A DNA stretch of 64,000 nucleotides from contig NZ_JNJA01000011.1 of NCBI RefSeq assembly GCF_000702665.1, positions 62,001-126,000 on the forward strand, given 5' to 3'. This document shows positions 62,401 through 64,000 of this stretch, one piece after another. The DNA comes from Solidesulfovibrio alcoholivorans DSM 5433 (lineage in GTDB: Bacteria > Desulfobacterota > Desulfovibrionia > Desulfovibrionales > Desulfovibrionaceae). The notes beneath the pieces are model-generated. The model did not search any database and was not told the DNA's origin. It was given only the letters and a program-made list of their open reading frames with translations. How positions within the stretch are numbered: position 1 is the stretch's first letter; each line of letters starts with the position of its first letter. Position numbers and translations under genes: made by a program.

Positions 62401-64000
62401 GCGCCGTTGCCGGAACCGATCAGCCGCGCCTGGCTGTGGTCATGCCCGTGTACAAGCACAGCGTGCTTGTCGCCGAGGCCATCACCTCCGTATTGGACCA
62501 GGATATGGAAGTCCCGTATCTGGTGGTGCTGGTCAACGACGGCTGCCCTTTCCCGGAAACGCATACGCTTTGCTTGGAGTTCGCGCGCGCCTATCCGGAA
62601 CGCATCCGGTACCTCCGCCGCCGCAACGGCAAGCTTTCCTGCGCGCGCAACACCGGCGTGCGGCATGTCCTGGAGCGCTACCCGTCGGTAGAGTCGTTCT
62701 ATTTTCTGGACGCCGACAACCGCCTCTGTCCGCCATCCCTCGGCAAGGCGTTCGCCTGTCTGGCCGCGCATCCCGACGCGGACTGGATCTATCCCGATAT
62801 CGGCATGTTCGGCATGTCCCTGTGCTGCAAATACCCCGGCATCTACTCGCTTCTGCTGCATTCCTTCATGAACTTGTCGGAAGCGGGGAGCATGGTCCGC
62901 CGGCGGGTCTTCGAGCACGGCGTCTTTTACGATGAATCCATGCAACTCGGATACGAGGACTGGGATTTTTGGCTTCAGGCCGCACGGTTCGGCTTTCGCG
63001 GCATGCACCTGCCGGATTTCGGCTTTCTCTATCGCAAGCGTCCCGAAAGCATGCTGGCCGACTCGTATCGCGATGAAGAGGAAATCCTGGCCTACATCCG
63101 GCGCAAGCACAAATGGCTGTATAATCCCCGCAGCATCGTTGCCCTGGAACATTCGGAGGCCCCGCGCTACGCCGTGTTTCTCGCGGACAAGGGGATCTTC
63201 AGAATGGTCACGGATCCGACCCGCGACGGTTTCGAATGCGACATAACCGCGTTCGACGAACTGTGCTGGCGTGCGCACTATTGCGCATCCGATATTCGCC
63301 TTCCGGCCTTTCTCGTGGTGACCACTTCCGAAAATATGCAACTTTTGGCGGCCAAGAAGCTTATTCATTTTGCATTCTGGCAATTGGAATTCGATTTTGA
63401 AAACGAAGCGACACAGTACTCGGCGCTGTCCCATCTGCCAGCCGAGGAAAAACACAGCGTAGAGCTTCGGCGAGGCATGGCAAGCGTAAGCAATATTTCC
63501 GATTTCGCGGCAGTCATGTTGCGTATGGATACATTCATCGATGTTATTGCTCGCAAGATGGTTGGCGCAAAAGGGAATTTTGATTTCGAATCCGTTTATC
63601 GGAGCATTTGGTGCAACACATTGGTTATGGATGCGCCCGCCGAAGCGTTGCCGCATCAACGCGGGCTCTTTGATCTGATGACGTTGGCTGGAAACTTGCA
63701 TCGTTCGCGTTGGCGGGACGGCGCATTGCAGAAAAAGAAGATATGGTATAACTGCTGCATGCCTTCCGGAACGACGCTCTATGCATTGGCACGCCAATCG
63801 ACAGGCCTCAACAAGCCGTTGTACCCGCGAATTCCGGACGGAAGACGGCACATCGGCTACCTGTTGCCTGTCGCCAGCTTCGGCGGTGTGGAAAAAGTCG
63901 CCTACAGTGTCGCCCGTGAACTCAAGAAGCACGGCTATGTGCCGCATCTCTTCGTCCTGGGGACGGAACGTATCAAGCTGCCGGAATGGGCCGCCGCCGT
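62397..64000 (+). CDS. Glycosyltransferase family 2, fused to GT4-like domain; runs off the end
   Basis: The frame starts at the GTG at 62397 and stays open for 534 codons to the window end, so the gene is incomplete. The N-terminal 280 residues are GT2 (GT-A): VVMPVYKHSVLVAEAI, LVVLVNDGCP, RNTGVRHVL, FLDADN (DxD) and GYEDWDFWLQ. Near the end a GT4-type N-terminal lobe begins (IGYLLPVASFGGVEKVAYSVA). It is thus probably a two-domain glycan polymerising or side-chain enzyme. It is coupled to the preceding gene. Confidence 0.8.
   Translation, partial: MSAVAGTDQPRLAVVMPVYKHSVLVAEAITSVLDQDMEVPYLVVLVNDGCPFPETHTLCLEFARAYPERIRYLRRRNGKLSCARNTGVRHVLERYPSVESFYFLDADNRLCPPSLGKAFACLAAHPDADWIYPDIGMFGMSLCCKYPGIYSLLLHSFMNLSEAGSMVRRRVFEHGVFYDESMQLGYEDWDFWLQAARFGFRGMHLPDFGFLYRKRPESMLADSYRDEEEILAYIRRKHKWLYNPRSIVALEHSEAPRYAVFLADKGIFRMVTDPTRDGFECDITAFDELCWRAHYCASDIRLPAFLVVTTSENMQLLAAKKLIHFAFWQLEFDFENEATQYSALSHLPAEEKHSVELRRGMASVSNISDFAAVMLRMDTFIDVIARKMVGAKGNFDFESVYRSIWCNTLVMDAPAEALPHQRGLFDLMTLAGNLHRSRWRDGALQKKKIWYNCCMPSGTTLYALARQSTGLNKPLYPRIPDGRRHIGYLLPVASFGGVEKVAYSVARELKKHGYVPHLFVLGTERIKLPEWAAA

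Overview
The base composition (very GC-rich, long genes, tight 4-bp overlaps) and the gene families suggest a high-GC Gram-negative bacterium, most like a Desulfovibrio-type sulfate reducer. The organism is an inference from composition and family style; no rRNA, tRNA or other diagnostic gene is present. Almost the whole window is a surface-polysaccharide / glycoprotein-glycan locus. It is interrupted once by two plasmid-like ParA modules and is broken up in its right third by decayed insertion sequences.

Layout. 1-9.4 kb: the end of a large membrane protein, then glycosyltransferases, a methyltransferase, an MsbA-like ABC exporter and an asparagine-synthase-like enzyme. 9.4-22.5 kb (minus strand): one long operon starting with a NeuB-type synthase, then PHP hydrolase, ATP-grasp ligase, epimerase, methyltransferase, radical SAM enzyme, TIM-barrel isomerase, a CBS-fused nucleotide-sugar dehydrogenase, epimerase, methyltransferase, PLP aminotransferase and a transferase-like protein. 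22.6-27.7 kb: two divergent ParA + winged-helix gene pairs. 27.9-40 kb: a GT39-like mannosyltransferase, a NeuA-type CMP-sugar synthetase, an acyltransferase, and an operon of sugar amidotransferase, HisH-like, HisF-like, a 60-residue antitoxin-like protein, AsnB and a DUF354 protein. An SGNH hydrolase and two small membrane proteins follow. NeuB, NeuA and the amidotransferase/HisH/HisF set together point to a CMP-activated nonulosonic acid carrying an acetamidino group.

40-64 kb is a mosaic. It starts with a serine resolvase and Tn3/IS3 scraps. A fused ATP sulfurylase/APS kinase with a degenerate sulfurylase half follows. Next is a complete low-GC CDP-tyvelose cassette (rfbF-rfbG-rfbH-rfbS-rfbE) lying between IS3-type fragments. 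Beyond it are a very AT-rich orphan TPR protein, deleted IS3 and IS66 copies, a methyltransferase/DUF1796 fusion next to a carbohydrate sulfotransferase (a likely user of the PAPS made upstream), two proteins of unknown function and a GT2-GT4 protein running off the end.

The most unusual feature is in the ParA modules. Each winged-helix partner gene contains, inside its coding sequence, long arrays of a short DNA word repeated with a 12-bp period (four codons). The two modules use different words: about TGAYCCGAC in one, about TGACMGGCT in the other. The first word also recurs at 11-bp spacing in the non-coding region between the modules. The low-complexity tetrapeptide linkers of the proteins look like a by-product of selected DNA sites (centromere or replication iterons). 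This resembles, in principle, RepA_N plasmids, whose origin lies inside the initiator gene.
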